The notes: generated from the sequence alone by a model not told the origin. Counted from the first letter of the stretch, positions 16,983 through 34,568 are shown. The stretch: DNA of 64,000 nucleotides from Methanobacterium sp964452085 (GCA_964452085.1 CAYVKL010000001.1:372001-436000), one strand, 5' to 3'. A program made the numbers and translations.

Positions 16983-19154
16983 TCAGGCCATGTGTTTTTC
17001 TATAACTCCATAATAAGCATTTTTAAGTTCAGAAACTCCTATTTCAACATTCATCTCAGAAGAGACAATTTGTAGTGAATCGCTGCCAACAGTACCAATA
17101 ATTGCGAAAGGGGCATTCATTTCTTTTAAGGTGTTTAAAATATCAGCTAATGCTTTTTCTTTCACAGTAACCAGATAACGGGCGTGAGACTCAGAGAAAA
17201 GGATTTCTGATTCTGATAAATCTGCAGATTCAGGAATTTGTACAAGATCTACCATGGCACCCTTTTCACTGGAAATGGCCATTTCAGCCAATGCAACTCC
17301 CAATCCTCCTGCTGAGAGATCGTGAACTGCAGTGACATTTTCGTCTTTATCATTCTGGATTAATTCCAGAACAGACCTAGCAGATGCATATTCTTCTTCA
17401 ATATTAACCTTGGGTGCTTCTCCTTGAACCAAATCATGAATGGTTTTATGATATTCAGATCCATCCATCTCAGGTCTGGTGGTTCCAATAAGGATAATCT
17501 TATCACTTGCATTCTTGAATTCCATGGTCCTAATATCCTTCAAATCCATGATTCCTGCCACACTCACCACCGGTGAGGGGTTAACTGTCACTCCCTCAGT
17601 TTCATTGTAGAAACTGACGTTTCCACTGGTAACCGGTAATTTAAATTTGTTGGCTATGTCGGACATTCCCTGAACGCACTCTTTAAACTGCCAGAACACT
17701 TCTGGTTTTTCTGGATTACCGAAGTTAAGGCAGTCCACCATACAAAGGGGTTCTGATCCCATGGCCACCACGTTGCGTATAGCTTCAGCCACAGCCCCGG
17801 CACCTCCATGGTAAGGGTTCAAGTAACAGTGTATGCTGTTACAGTCGCTGGTGAGGGTGAAGGCTTTCTCATCATCCACTCGTAAGACTGCAGCATCATC
17901 TCCGGGTTTAATTACGGTGCGTATTTGCACTTCATGATCGTATTGCCGGTAAACCCATTTTTTACTGGCGATATTCTGACTGGAAAGTAACTTTAAAAGG
18001 GCTTCATCAACTGGCCCATCCTCTACTTCCACATATTCCTCATCTTTAACAGGTTTACGGGCTTCACGTTCCACCAGGGGTGGATCAGCTAAGAGTTCAG
18101 TTGGTAAATCAGCTATTAGTTCTCCTTCCTTGGTGACCACCATACGTCCGCTACTGGTCACCTGACCAATCACTGAATAAGGTAGTTCATGCTTGTTGAA
18201 TACTTGGAGTAGGCCGTCTACATCTTGACGATGCACCACGAACACCATCCTTTCCTGTGACTCAGAGAGCATAATTTCATAGGGAGTCATTCCTTCCTCC
18301 CTTAGGGGCACTTTGGTCAACTCCATCAGAGCACCATTACCACTTTTATCAGCCATTTCTGATATGCAGCAAGTGAGACCCCCACCACCCAAATCCTTTA
18401 ATCCCTGTACGTTTACTTTCTCAAGGGCTTCTAAGGTGGCTTCCATAACTTGTTTTTTAGTGAATGGATCACCTACTTGAACAGCAGGCCGGCTTTCCAG
18501 TTCTGATGAAGAGGTTAATTCTTCTGAGGCGAAGGTAACGCCGTGTATACCGTCCCTTCCTGTACGGCCACCCATTAAAACGAAAACATCTCCCACATTA
18601 GGGGCTATTCCGCGCACAATTTCATCTTTACGCACAATACCTGCGCAAACCACATTCACCAGGGGGTTGAACTTGAAATTATCCTCAAATTCCACTTCTC
18701 CACCCACAGTGGGTATTCCTACTCTATTTCCATAGTCTGAGATTCCTTTAACCACATATTCAAAGATGTAACGTGAGCGTTGGTCATCCATGGGTCCGAA
18801 ACGCAGGGAATCAAGTAGGGCAACTGGCATGGCTCCCATGGATATGATGTCCCGAATTATTCCACCAATACCGGTACCGGCCCCGCCGTATGGTTCTACA
18901 GCAGAAGGGTGGTTGTGGCTCTCCATACCCATGACCAGAGCCAGATCATCAGTAAGTTCCACGATTCCTGCATCATCTCCGGGTCCCATAATAACCTTTT
19001 CTCCCTCAGTAGGGAATAATTTCAGGATGGGTCGGCTGCTCTTATAGGAGCAGTGTTCAGAGAACATTATGTCCAGCATACCTTCTTCCAGGGGGTTGGG
19101 TTCCCTTCCCAATTCATTTTTGATGTATTCCAGTTCATCATTGGTTAAAGTCAT
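16983..19154 (-). CDS. purL: Phosphoribosylformylglycinamidine synthase subunit II
   Basis: PurL converts FGAR to FGAM with ATP and ammonia in purine synthesis, working with PurS and PurQ, which are not in this window. The 723-residue length is that of the small archaeal/Bacillus type. Motifs include SEHCSYKSSRP (about residues 31-41), ATP-site GPGDDAG, MGMESHNHPSAVEPYGGAGTG split across about 73-93, and DLGGGGLTCCISEMA (near 256), repeated weakly in the second half as HDLSAGGLGVALAEMA. It lies 13 bases after ileS on the same strand. Confidence 0.96.
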   Translation of the reverse strand: MTLTNDELEYIKNELGREPNPLEEGMLDIMFSEHCSYKSSRPILKLFPTEGEKVIMGPGDDAGIVELTDDLALVMGMESHNHPSAVEPYGGAGTGIGGIIRDIISMGAMPVALLDSLRFGPMDDQRSRYIFEYVVKGISDYGNRVGIPTVGGEVEFEDNFKFNPLVNVVCAGIVRKDEIVRGIAPNVGDVFVLMGGRTGRDGIHGVTFASEELTSSSELESRPAVQVGDPFTKKQVMEATLEALEKVNVQGLKDLGGGGLTCCISEMADKSGNGALMELTKVPLREEGMTPYEIMLSESQERMVFVVHRQDVDGLLQVFNKHELPYSVIGQVTSSGRMVVTKEGELIADLPTELLADPPLVEREARKPVKDEEYVEVEDGPVDEALLKLLSSQNIASKKWVYRQYDHEVQIRTVIKPGDDAAVLRVDDEKAFTLTSDCNSIHCYLNPYHGGAGAVAEAIRNVVAMGSEPLCMVDCLNFGNPEKPEVFWQFKECVQGMSDIANKFKLPVTSGNVSFYNETEGVTVNPSPVVSVAGIMDLKDIRTMEFKNASDKIILIGTTRPEMDGSEYHKTIHDLVQGEAPKVNIEEEYASARSVLELIQNDKDENVTAVHDLSAGGLGVALAEMAISSEKGAMVDLVQIPESADLSESEILFSESHARYLVTVKEKALADILNTLKEMNAPFAIIGTVGSDSLQIVSSEMNVEIGVSELKNAYYGVIEKHMA

Positions 19155-19167
19155 CTTTTCACCCTTT

Positions 19168-22326
<3,159 letters not shown>

Positions 22327-22394
22327 CTGCCATTCTCCTTGTAATAGTATCTTGATAAACTTGATGATCTGCTCATAACAAACTTTGTCCTAGG

Positions 22395-22414
22395 CCTTTT
22401 ATATCCTTTTATAT
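22395..22414 (-). promoter_or_regulatory. Tandem TATA-like element upstream of ileS
   Basis: The 10-base unit CCTTTTATAT occurs twice back to back (22395-22404, 22405-22414). Read on the minus strand it gives two ATATAAAAGG TATA boxes 10 bases apart. Transcription would start about 22370-22380, giving an ileS leader of roughly 50 bases. Confidence 0.55.
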
Positions 22415-22541
22415 CATTGATCTAACCAGTGGAAGGATGGCTGTTCTTGATAATCATAATAAAAAAGCTGTCAAAAAAGCCAATTGGATAATAAAATAAC
22501 AAATAAAAAAATTTAGAGAAAAATAAAGAAAATTAAGGGAT

Positions 22542-23747
22542 TTAGAAGGTTCTAAGATTCCCCTTGATTAACATTTCAGTTATCTTGTTGATATCAGCCA
22601 GCCAAGTGTCCATTACTCCCTGAACTTCGTTTCTGACCTTACTCATCTCGTAACCGTTCTCCAGGATGATTTGGGCACTTGCAGCTCTAGGCTGGTCTAT
22701 TGGAGAACCTATCTGGCTTAAGATCATTAAATGGGTCTGTTTAACTCCTTCAACTTCTTTAATTATGTCATTGGCCATCTGAGTAGATAAAAGGTTGTAT
22801 ATTTTACCTACGTGGTTGATGGGATTTTTACCAGAGGTCGCTTCCATTGACATTGGCCTATTAGGGGTTATAAGGCCGTTAGCCCGGTTTCCGCGCCCTA
22901 CAGATCCGTCATCTCCCATTTCTGCAGAGGTACCCGTAACAGTGAGGTAGTAACCTTTTTCTGTTGTGCTGGTGGGGTCATCTCCAGTGTTTATGAAGGT
23001 TTCAACATCTCTAGATGTGTGTTTCATGGCTAAATCGGTTATGATATCTTTAAGCTCTTCTTTGGTGTTCATATAGGTTTCAACACCGTCCACGTATTTG
23101 GATATCATGGCAACGGCAACAGTAAGGGTGATTTTATCATGATCCCTGAGTCCCATTACCTTTATATCTTCACCCACTTGCGGATATTTCTTTTTAAATG
23201 ATTTTGAGTTTAAGAGCTCTTCAATGGCCATAACCATACTTTCAGTTTCAGAAAATGGGGCGAAACCAACTCCGAATGAAGTATCATTGGAAGCAGGCAT
23301 TCCTTCTCTTTTGAAAACATCCACCAGATCTCCGGAACCATGCCCGATTTTACACTCAACAACGGTGCAAGTTTCCACGTCCAGATTAATCAGGGCTTCT
23401 TTAAGGTATTCTTTGGCTGCTTTGATGGCTATTCGGTCAATACCTATTTTTCTTCCTTCATATTCAGGGACTCCCCTTCCGGTTAGGAGGATGTCCATAG
23501 GTTTTATTATGTCCCCTCCACCGAATTCCGGATAAGATTCACCGGCAGTTATCTGCACTTCATCGGTGTTATGGTGAAGTACTCCACCAAAATAATCCAA
23601 GTAAGCGTTGCACAGGCCACGGCTAACTGATTCTGCGATTCCGTCACTGATACTGTCCGGATGTCCTATACCCTTCCTTTCTACGATTTCTATCTCTTGA
23701 TCTTCAATTGGCTTCTGAATAAGCTCTTCAACAATAATATTTCTCAT
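22542..23747 (-). CDS. mat: S-adenosylmethionine synthetase, archaeal type
   Basis: This enzyme makes S-adenosylmethionine from methionine and ATP. The sequence belongs to the archaeal class, which differs strongly from bacterial MetK. It has VERKGIGHPDSISDGIAE (about residues 24-41), HHNTDEVQITAGES (about 58-71), GVGFAPFSETE and GRGNRANGLI. At 401 residues the length is standard. A GAGGGATCT ribosome binding site precedes the ATG. It runs head to head with the DUF192 gene, only 58 bases apart. Confidence 0.96.
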   Translation of the reverse strand: MRNIIVEELIQKPIEDQEIEIVERKGIGHPDSISDGIAESVSRGLCNAYLDYFGGVLHHNTDEVQITAGESYPEFGGGDIIKPMDILLTGRGVPEYEGRKIGIDRIAIKAAKEYLKEALINLDVETCTVVECKIGHGSGDLVDVFKREGMPASNDTSFGVGFAPFSETESMVMAIEELLNSKSFKKKYPQVGEDIKVMGLRDHDKITLTVAVAMISKYVDGVETYMNTKEELKDIITDLAMKHTSRDVETFINTGDDPTSTTEKGYYLTVTGTSAEMGDDGSVGRGNRANGLITPNRPMSMEATSGKNPINHVGKIYNLLSTQMANDIIKEVEGVKQTHLMILSQIGSPIDQPRAASAQIILENGYEMSKVRNEVQGVMDTWLADINKITEMLIKGNLRTF

Positions 23748-23774
23748 ACCAGATCCCTCAAACGTTATAAAAAC

Positions 23775-23784
23775 CTATTATAAT
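23775..23784 (+). promoter_or_regulatory. TATA box of a probably leaderless DUF192 gene
   Basis: TATTATAATG lies about 26 bases before the ATG at 23806, and no ribosome binding site is seen between them. Transcription should therefore start at or next to the start codon. Confidence 0.5.
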
Positions 23785-23805
23785 GATTAGGTTAAATCTA
23801 TCTTT

Positions 23806-24177
23806 ATGAGTTATGTGTTTATAGTAAATAAAACTAAGGGCACCAACCTGGGAAATGCCGATGTTGCCGATAGTTTTTTCTCTCGATTCAAGGGTTTAAT
23901 GATGGTTAAAAAACTTGAAAGAGGACTTATTTTAAAATTACCTTCGGATAGGAGTCGAAGGGCTTCGGGAATCCACATGTTTTTCATGCGAATACCATTG
24001 GATGTTGTTTTCGCTGATTCAGATAAAAAAGTGGTGGATGTGGTCACCCTTGATCCATGGACTACTTACACACCAGTGGCACCAGCTCGATATGTCATTG
24101 AACTTGAAAAAGGTAAATTGGCTGAATCTAAAACAAAAATTGGTGATGAATTGGATTTTACTTGTGAAAGTGCTTAA
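23806..24177 (+). CDS. DUF192 family protein
   Basis: The 123-residue protein fits the DUF192 family (small soluble beta-rich proteins of unknown function in archaea and bacteria). Family features are ADSFFSRFKGLMMVKKL (about residues 20-36), IHMFFMRIPLDVVFAD (about 56-71) and the C-terminal PARYVIELEKG (about 92-102). There is no signal peptide here, unlike many bacterial members. The gene appears leaderless, with a TATA box about 26 bases upstream. It diverges from mat. Confidence 0.85.
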   Translation: MSYVFIVNKTKGTNLGNADVADSFFSRFKGLMMVKKLERGLILKLPSDRSRRASGIHMFFMRIPLDVVFADSDKKVVDVVTLDPWTTYTPVAPARYVIELEKGKLAESKTKIGDELDFTCESA

Positions 24178-24252
24178 AATAAGATTACAGACATTGCGAG
24201 TTGAATTGGAGGATTAGATCTCACGATGCACTCACACTAAAGGGGGAATTTT

Positions 24253-24540
24253 TTGCAACTTCAAGTAAAAATAACTGATTACGGGTTTTCTAATAGTTTA
24301 AATCGTTATTATGTAACTTACCATGTTAGTGGGCTTGAAGAAGGAGATTTAAGTAAACTCGCGCAACGTTTGCAGGATCCGGTTGTGGTTAAGGGGAATG
24401 AAATCTTTTTGAATGTGTATTTTGAAGGGAATTATTACCCTTTTAGTACTGAAGATTCAAAAAGCCGAATGGAAGATTATATTGCCCGGGAAGAGATTGA
24501 GATGACAGCTTACATTCTTGATTTGTTGAATGATCATTAA
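24253..24540 (+). CDS. Conserved small protein of unknown function (TTG start)
   Basis: The 95-residue frame has no ATG near its beginning but starts with TTG at 24253, preceded by AGGGGGAAT at good spacing. The only upstream in-frame ATG (24226) is cut off by a stop after four codons. The protein is acidic with alternating hydrophobic residues and no cysteines, membrane helix or signal peptide. I do not recognise the family. It lies 75 bases after the DUF192 gene and could be cotranscribed. Confidence 0.65.
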   Translation: MQLQVKITDYGFSNSLNRYYVTYHVSGLEEGDLSKLAQRLQDPVVVKGNEIFLNVYFEGNYYPFSTEDSKSRMEDYIAREEIEMTAYILDLLNDH

Positions 24541-24592
24541 TTAATTGGGTAATTCTCAGGTTTAAGAATTAAATTAGTTTATTACAATGATT

Positions 24593-25027
24593 TTAGATTT
24601 CAGGCCAGGCTTTACCTTCTTCTTGTTCCGCAGCAGGTAGGGAATAATGAAGGTGAGCAAAAAGCCATTTATCATTTCTTTTCTCTAGAACTGCACTTAA
24701 ACGACCTGGTAAGAATAATTCCTGACCATCTATTAGGGCGTCCATGTTCATGTGGCAGGAGAGCCAAGCCACTTCACCAGCAGAGGAAATGGTAATGTTT
24801 CTAAATTTGACACCAATGCTTTCTACTTGCTCCAGGTCCCTACTGAAGCCGGACCGAAGTTCAGATTTACCATTAATCCATTCATCATATCCAGTTCCAA
24901 TAACCACCAGATCATCATCTTCTGTGAATAGTTTTAAAATCCCTTCAAGATCTTTATTTCCATATACCTGAGCATAGTTATCTAAAAGTTCAAGTATTTG
25001 ATGTTTCAATTTATCATCGGCTTCCAT
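24593..25027 (-). CDS. SnoaL/NTF2-like (DUF4440-type) protein
   Basis: The 144-residue protein has the NTF2-like fold signature: an N-terminal helix with LLDNYAQVYGNKDLEGILKL (about residues 12-31), FTEDDDLVVIGTGYDEWINGKSE, and a strand-rich C-terminal half with WLSCHM and LEKRNDKWLFAHLHYSLP. Such proteins are small enzymes or binding domains with an open cavity; no specific ligand can be read. AGAGGGAT precedes the ATG. It follows the HEAT-repeat gene by 44 bases, on the same strand. Confidence 0.75.
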   Translation of the reverse strand: MEADDKLKHQILELLDNYAQVYGNKDLEGILKLFTEDDDLVVIGTGYDEWINGKSELRSGFSRDLEQVESIGVKFRNITISSAGEVAWLSCHMNMDALIDGQELFLPGRLSAVLEKRNDKWLFAHLHYSLPAAEQEEGKAWPEI

Positions 25028-25071
25028 GTTAATCCCTCTACTAAAGAAATGATTGAAAAAATAAAAAAGTG

Positions 25072-25464
25072 TTATTTGCGATTTTCAATCTCTTTAAGGG
25101 CTAATTTAGCTACTTTGCGCACTACTGAGCTTTCATCAGCAGTGGCCTTGGTTAGAACATCAACTGCTCGCTGGTCACCAAGAACAGCAAGACTTAGGGA
25201 AGCAGCATACCTTACATTGGCTTTTTTATCATCCATTAATTTAATCAAAGGTTCTATTGCACTATCATCTTCAAAAAGTGCCAGAGCAAGGGCAGCAGCT
25301 TCCCTTACATGCCAATCCTCATCATTCAAAGTTTCAATTAAAGGTTGCACTGCGGCAGGTTCTCCCACTTCAGCTAAAAGCTCAGCAGCGTCTTCTCGAA
25401 CCGTCCAATCATCACTTTTCAGATCATCCAACAAAAAATCTATTCTTTTATGTTCTTCCTCCAT
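25072..25464 (-). CDS. HEAT-repeat protein (PBS-lyase type repeats)
   Basis: A 130-residue protein made of about four HEAT repeats of roughly 31 residues. Each has the pattern DxxWxVREAAAxALxxxGxxxAVxPLIxxLxD, for example DDWTVREDAAELLAEVG and DEDWHVREAAALALALF. Such repeats form a superhelix for protein binding. There is no enzyme domain, so it is a scaffold or adaptor of unknown partner. AGGGGGTTT precedes the ATG. Methanogens often carry many such proteins. Confidence 0.85.
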   Translation of the reverse strand: MEEEHKRIDFLLDDLKSDDWTVREDAAELLAEVGEPAAVQPLIETLNDEDWHVREAAALALALFEDDSAIEPLIKLMDDKKANVRYAASLSLAVLGDQRAVDVLTKATADESSVVRKVAKLALKEIENRK

Positions 25465-25642
25465 ATTTAAACCCCCTAAATGTTTTCAATACTTTTTGTT
25501 CTGATGGCAATTCTAAAAAAACAATATTAATCATATAATAGTATGTTTTTGATCATTTAATTATTTTTCAATATTGAGGTTTACAGTGCAGTTGGCAAAC
25601 AGATGGAAATAAATGGAAAAAAAATAACTATTGAAAAATTCT

Positions 25643-26335
25643 TTATAATTTATTTAGAAGTTCTGATGGGTCTTTAAGAACAGCTACCCCCGTTAATCCT
25701 TGAAGTTTCCTGCTATTATCCACATCAATCTCCCGCATGTGAATGGTAATAATACTACCTCCACTTACAGCATCGTAAGGGCATGCCAGTTGACACGCAG
25801 CGCAACCCTGACATTCCAGGAGGTTGATCTCCACACCAGGCGTTATAGCGTCAGGAGGACAGGCAGCGGCAGCTTCGCAAGTTTCACAGTTTTGGCATAG
25901 GTCAAGCTCCAGTTTTGATGGAAGAACAGTATCAACATCTCCAGATTCCATATCCACAGGAATTAACAGGGTTTTGACTTTCCCTTTACCTGCCTGGGCA
26001 ACTGCATTAGTCACCAAAGTGTCTGCTATCCCGTGGACCAGTTTAGCAATAGTGTTAGAGGTGGTTGGAGAAACAATCAGCAAATCATATCTTCCCAGGG
26101 AAAATCGGCCAGATATGGGATAACTCCACATCTGTTCCTTTTCAAGAATTAATTCCTGGTAGTAACCGCCAGTTAAAGATTTAACTCGGTTGAAGAGGCC
26201 ATACATTTTCAGAACCTCTTCACCTGCACCGGAAAGTAATACTGTGACTTGGTGTTCTTCTGCAATTACTTCCAGGAGTTCCACACTCTCCCGTAAGAGA
26301 TGACCTGCTCCAGTGAAGGCCCAAGCTATTTTCAT
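25643..26335 (-). CDS. Archaeoflavoprotein with two 4Fe-4S motifs (MJ0208 / DmrX-like)
   Basis: The first 140 residues form a flavoprotein (Rossmann-like) domain with FTGAGHLLRES (FMN phosphate loop) and VSPTTSNTIAKLVHGIAD. The C-terminal part has two ferredoxin motifs, CQNCETCEAAAACPP (about residues 147-161) and CQGCAACQLACP (about 174-185). This is the architecture of the MJ0208 archaeoflavoprotein family, which includes dihydromethanopterin reductase (acceptor). A role in reducing dihydromethanopterin to the active C1 carrier is likely but not certain. A TAGGAG ribosome binding site precedes the ATG. Confidence 0.78.
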   Translation of the reverse strand: MKIAWAFTGAGHLLRESVELLEVIAEEHQVTVLLSGAGEEVLKMYGLFNRVKSLTGGYYQELILEKEQMWSYPISGRFSLGRYDLLIVSPTTSNTIAKLVHGIADTLVTNAVAQAGKGKVKTLLIPVDMESGDVDTVLPSKLELDLCQNCETCEAAAACPPDAITPGVEINLLECQGCAACQLACPYDAVSGGSIITIHMREIDVDNSRKLQGLTGVAVLKDPSELLNKL

Positions 26336-26376
26336 AATCCAACTCCTAACTTAGATTTTTATCCAAAATCCATCAA

Positions 26377-27645
26377 TTAAAATTCGATGTAGTCATAAGC
26401 CCGGTCGTTGCGGAAAGCGTAATGGACGGCGTCATAAGAGGTTATGAATTCAGATACTTCTGTTTTAACTTCTTTACCATCAACTACTACTTTTTTGATG
26501 AATTCTGCAACTTCGCTCATATGAGATTCTTTTAATCCTCTACGAGTTAACTCCTGTGTTCCTACCCGTATACCTGAGGGGTCTTCGGTGCGGTTCACAT
26601 CATCCCATGGTAATAAATTTTTGTTAAGGATTATATTGTTGGCTTCCAAATCTTTAGCCATCTTGGAAGCTTTGCCAATGTCAGAAACATCCATGGCAAC
26701 TTGATGTGATTCTGTGAAGCCCAGATCTTCACAAAGAACGTTGAAACCAAGCTCATGGAAGCTTTGTGCCAGCGCCTTAGCGTTTAAAACGATTTGTTTC
26801 GCGTAATCTGCACCAAATTCCAGCATTTCTGCAGTAGCTATGCCCAGAGCTGCCAGGTGATGCAAGTGATGGTTACTCACCACTCCCGGGAATACTGCCT
26901 CATCAATAGTGTCTTTTAATTCTTCTTTACAGAGAATTATCCCTCCCTGTGGCCCGGGGAAGGTTTTGTGAGTACTTCCTACTAAAAGATCAGCTCCTTC
27001 TTTCAGGGGGTCCTGGAATTTTCCTCCAGCAATAAGGCCGAGAACGTGTGCTCCGTCATACATGACTTTAGCTCCCACTTCATCAGCGGCTTCTCGTGCT
27101 TCTTCTACAGGGTGGGGGAATAAGAATAAACTACCTCCCAGGAGGACTATTTTAGGTTTTTTTGTCAGTATTTCCTTTTTCATGGCATCAGGGTCAATGT
27201 TCATCTTTTCTGCATCGAAAGGATGAGGGGATACTTTCAGGCCTCTTATTCCTGCAGCGCTAACATTTGCGTGGCTGATGTGACCACCTACAGGGACTTC
27301 AAGGGCCATCATTTCATCACCGTGTCGGGCTAATGCGAAAAAAGATGCCATGTTGGCAACCACTCCTGAAATGGGCTGCACATTAGCGTGTTCTGCGTTA
27401 AATATTTTTTTGGAAAGGTCTACTGTGATGTTTTCAATTTCATCGATATACTGACATCCTTCATACAACCGGTGGCAGGGTAGTCCTTCTGCATAACGGT
27501 GGGATAGATCACTAGCCAGGGCTTCCCTAACACTGACACTGGTAATGTTCTCACTTGCTATTAGGTTGATGCTGTTTTGCATCCATTTATGGTGTTTTTT
27601 GGTGATATCCTTTATTTCCTGAGCATATTTTTGATTATTTGACAT
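26377..27645 (-). CDS. glyA: Serine hydroxymethyltransferase (archaeal type)
   Basis: GlyA interconverts serine and glycine with the C1 group carried on tetrahydromethanopterin. PLP binding is shown by GSTHKTFPGPQGG (Lys near residue 223) and MYDGAHVLGLIAGG. The N-terminal NLIASENITS and SHRYAEGLP are strict family motifs. I choose the ATG at 27645 because GGGAGG lies 6-7 bases before it; an in-frame GTG/ATG six codons upstream overlaps that site. The length of 422 residues is normal. A TATA box is at 27718-27730. DmrX-like flavoprotein follows 41 bases downstream, which fits a pterin-linked C1 function. Confidence 0.95.
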   Translation of the reverse strand: MSNNQKYAQEIKDITKKHHKWMQNSINLIASENITSVSVREALASDLSHRYAEGLPCHRLYEGCQYIDEIENITVDLSKKIFNAEHANVQPISGVVANMASFFALARHGDEMMALEVPVGGHISHANVSAAGIRGLKVSPHPFDAEKMNIDPDAMKKEILTKKPKIVLLGGSLFLFPHPVEEAREAADEVGAKVMYDGAHVLGLIAGGKFQDPLKEGADLLVGSTHKTFPGPQGGIILCKEELKDTIDEAVFPGVVSNHHLHHLAALGIATAEMLEFGADYAKQIVLNAKALAQSFHELGFNVLCEDLGFTESHQVAMDVSDIGKASKMAKDLEANNIILNKNLLPWDDVNRTEDPSGIRVGTQELTRRGLKESHMSEVAEFIKKVVVDGKEVKTEVSEFITSYDAVHYAFRNDRAYDYIEF

Positions 27646-27717
27646 TATTTTCCTCCCGACCAAATCATTATATCATTGGTATTAACGGGTTTGGTATAAT
27701 GGAACTATAAAATCGAG

Positions 27718-27730
27718 GGAATATAAATAC
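27718..27730 (-). promoter_or_regulatory. TATA box of glyA
   Basis: Minus-strand GTATTTATATTCC. Expected transcription start is near 27700, giving a leader of about 55 bases. Confidence 0.5.
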
Positions 27731-27797
27731 TTTCCAACATTCCATTCTAATTATTCAAAAAAGGAATTTTTTTAAAAAAATTGTAGCTACCGACATT

Positions 27798-28490
27798 TTA
27801 ACCTTCATTCCTTTTGAAAAAAGTTTTAGTTTTCATTTCTTCCAAGTTTGCAACGATCCGTTCGAGATCAGTGGCAGGAATACTAACCATAATCTCTTCA
27901 TCAGTAAGATCCATATTGTTCCGGGAGCCGATATCACCAAAACCATAGGTGACTTTACCAGTGAGATATGGTATGGCTGCCATTGAGCTACAAATCGGTC
28001 CGGAATCCGCACCTAAGCCATGTGATCCTGAATCATACGCATTTGCATGGAGAATTTCCATTCCTTGCCTTGAATTGGCAACGATGAATATAACGTCAGG
28101 TTCAAAATCAGCTTTTTGCAGTGGTGCGAATATGATAGCTGTAAATATATCATGTTCAACAGCCATATTATCTTTCCAAGATCGCTGCACAGCAGGTATA
28201 CTTTTATAAACTCCTGCCGGAACTAAAAATGAGCCACTGCGCATGTTTTTAGGGAATTCATTAGGGTTTTTCATTCCACTGTACTTGAGACCACCCATAC
28301 ACTCTTCTTCTTCTGCAGTGGAATAAAAAATCTCTCCATTCATGGCCTTGTCCAGTTTAGTGCAGAATCTTGATTTACCAATCTCTTTATTGACATTAGT
28401 TGGTTCTCTAGAAACCCATTTCATGGCTACTGGTTCTCTTTGCAGTTTCAAAATAGTTTTCAGTTTTTCTCCCAGTTCCTGATAATCCAT
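27798..28490 (-). CDS. DUF169 family protein
   Basis: A 230-residue protein with the DUF169 layout: REPVAMKWVSREP near the N-terminus, CTKLDKAMNGEIFYSTAEEEECMGG (conserved cysteines near residues 43 and 64), and the C-terminal GCADS-like segment LGADSGPICSSMAAIPYLTGKVTYGFGD split over about 158-185. DUF169 proteins are common in methanogens and other anaerobes; their function is unknown, with conserved cysteines suggesting metal or redox binding. A GGGGGATTT ribosome binding site precedes the ATG. A perfect palindrome (28546-28561) sits in its promoter. Confidence 0.88.
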   Translation of the reverse strand: MDYQELGEKLKTILKLQREPVAMKWVSREPTNVNKEIGKSRFCTKLDKAMNGEIFYSTAEEEECMGGLKYSGMKNPNEFPKNMRSGSFLVPAGVYKSIPAVQRSWKDNMAVEHDIFTAIIFAPLQKADFEPDVIFIVANSRQGMEILHANAYDSGSHGLGADSGPICSSMAAIPYLTGKVTYGFGDIGSRNNMDLTDEEIMVSIPATDLERIVANLEEMKTKTFFKRNEG

Positions 28491-28545
28491 AATAAATCCC
28501 CCGTATGGTGTTTGAAAATTAAAAATTTTTGTTTAAACACGTTTT

Positions 28546-28561
28546 TTAGAATATATTCTAA
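28546..28561. promoter_or_regulatory. Perfect 16-bp palindrome in the DUF169 promoter
   Basis: TTAGAATATATTCTAA is self-complementary over all 16 bases and overlaps the likely TATA region about 55-70 bases before the DUF169 start. It is a candidate operator; some chance is possible in AT-rich DNA. Confidence 0.4.
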
Positions 28562-28688
28562 GATATTTAAGAATAAACCATAATTAATTTTTTATTAATT
28601 AAATCATAAAAAACTGAAAATTAAAAACTAAAAAGTAGTAATTAAAGAAAAAAAAGTGTAGAAAAGGGTTAAATAACCCTTAATCTGC

Positions 28689-30684
<1,996 letters not shown>

Positions 30685-30713
30685 ATCATTGTGACTATAT
30701 CTAATCTTATGAG

Positions 30714-30752
<39 letters not shown>

Positions 30753-30871
30753 GAAATTTTAAACAAGGTTTATATAGTAGAAACTTATCTCAAAAAACAT
30801 TAAAAAAGTAATAAAGAGCCGTTTGGTATTAATTTTAAAAAAATAAGGAAAAAGTTGGTATTAGGGAGTAA

Positions 30872-31807
<936 letters not shown>

Positions 31808-31918
31808 ATTAATCTCCCTTCTGAACTTTTTTTATCATTAAATTAATTTTTTGCTTTGTTTAAGTATCAAATGGATTTAAAAGTATGAGTTGATACTTTT
31901 TATCTCCATTTAAAGTAA

Positions 31919-34294
<2,376 letters not shown>

Positions 34295-34459
34295 TTTATT
34301 TCCCTCATCACTATCTCTCTTAGATCTCGATTATTAAATGATCTATCATATTCAGTATACTGTTATTATTACTTAATATATATATTTTATTACTAAAGGA
34401 GGGTCATTTCAATCAAATGTTTATTTATATATATAATGTAGTTAGTCCGAGCTTTTGAG

Positions 34460-34568
34460 AAGTAATAGTGATCAACTTATTCTATTATTATCAATTAAAA
34501 CTATTTAAAATATAAAATACTAAAAAATATCTCGTTTTTTCATTTTTTTTAACGATATTCTTTTTTTC
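34460..34568 (+). ncRNA. Candidate small RNA upstream of marR
   Basis: A strong TATA (TTTATATATATAATG, about 34424-34438) predicts a start near 34460. A stem made by AATAT-C-(T)-CGTT (34526-34536) and AACGATATT (34551-34559), with T-rich loop, is followed by seven T residues at 34561-34567. No open frame of note lies between. TAGTTAG follows the TATA box, the same heptamer found in the marR operator. Evidence is structural only. Confidence 0.25.
34526..34567 (+). terminator. Hairpin followed by T7 run
   Basis: Nine paired bases with one bulge (34526-34536 with 34551-34559) followed by C and TTTTTTT. It reads as an intrinsic-type terminator on the plus strand, with no known gene upstream on that strand except the candidate small RNA. 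Confidence 0.4.

Noticed and set aside
24226..24240. ATG start for the small protein at 24253
   Set aside because: It is in frame but reaches a stop after four codons; the TTG with AGGGGG is the only workable start.
24998..25504. 168-residue plus-strand frame
   Set aside because: It is antisense to the HEAT-repeat gene; its Ser/Ala-rich composition is the mirror of the repeats and it has no ribosome binding site.
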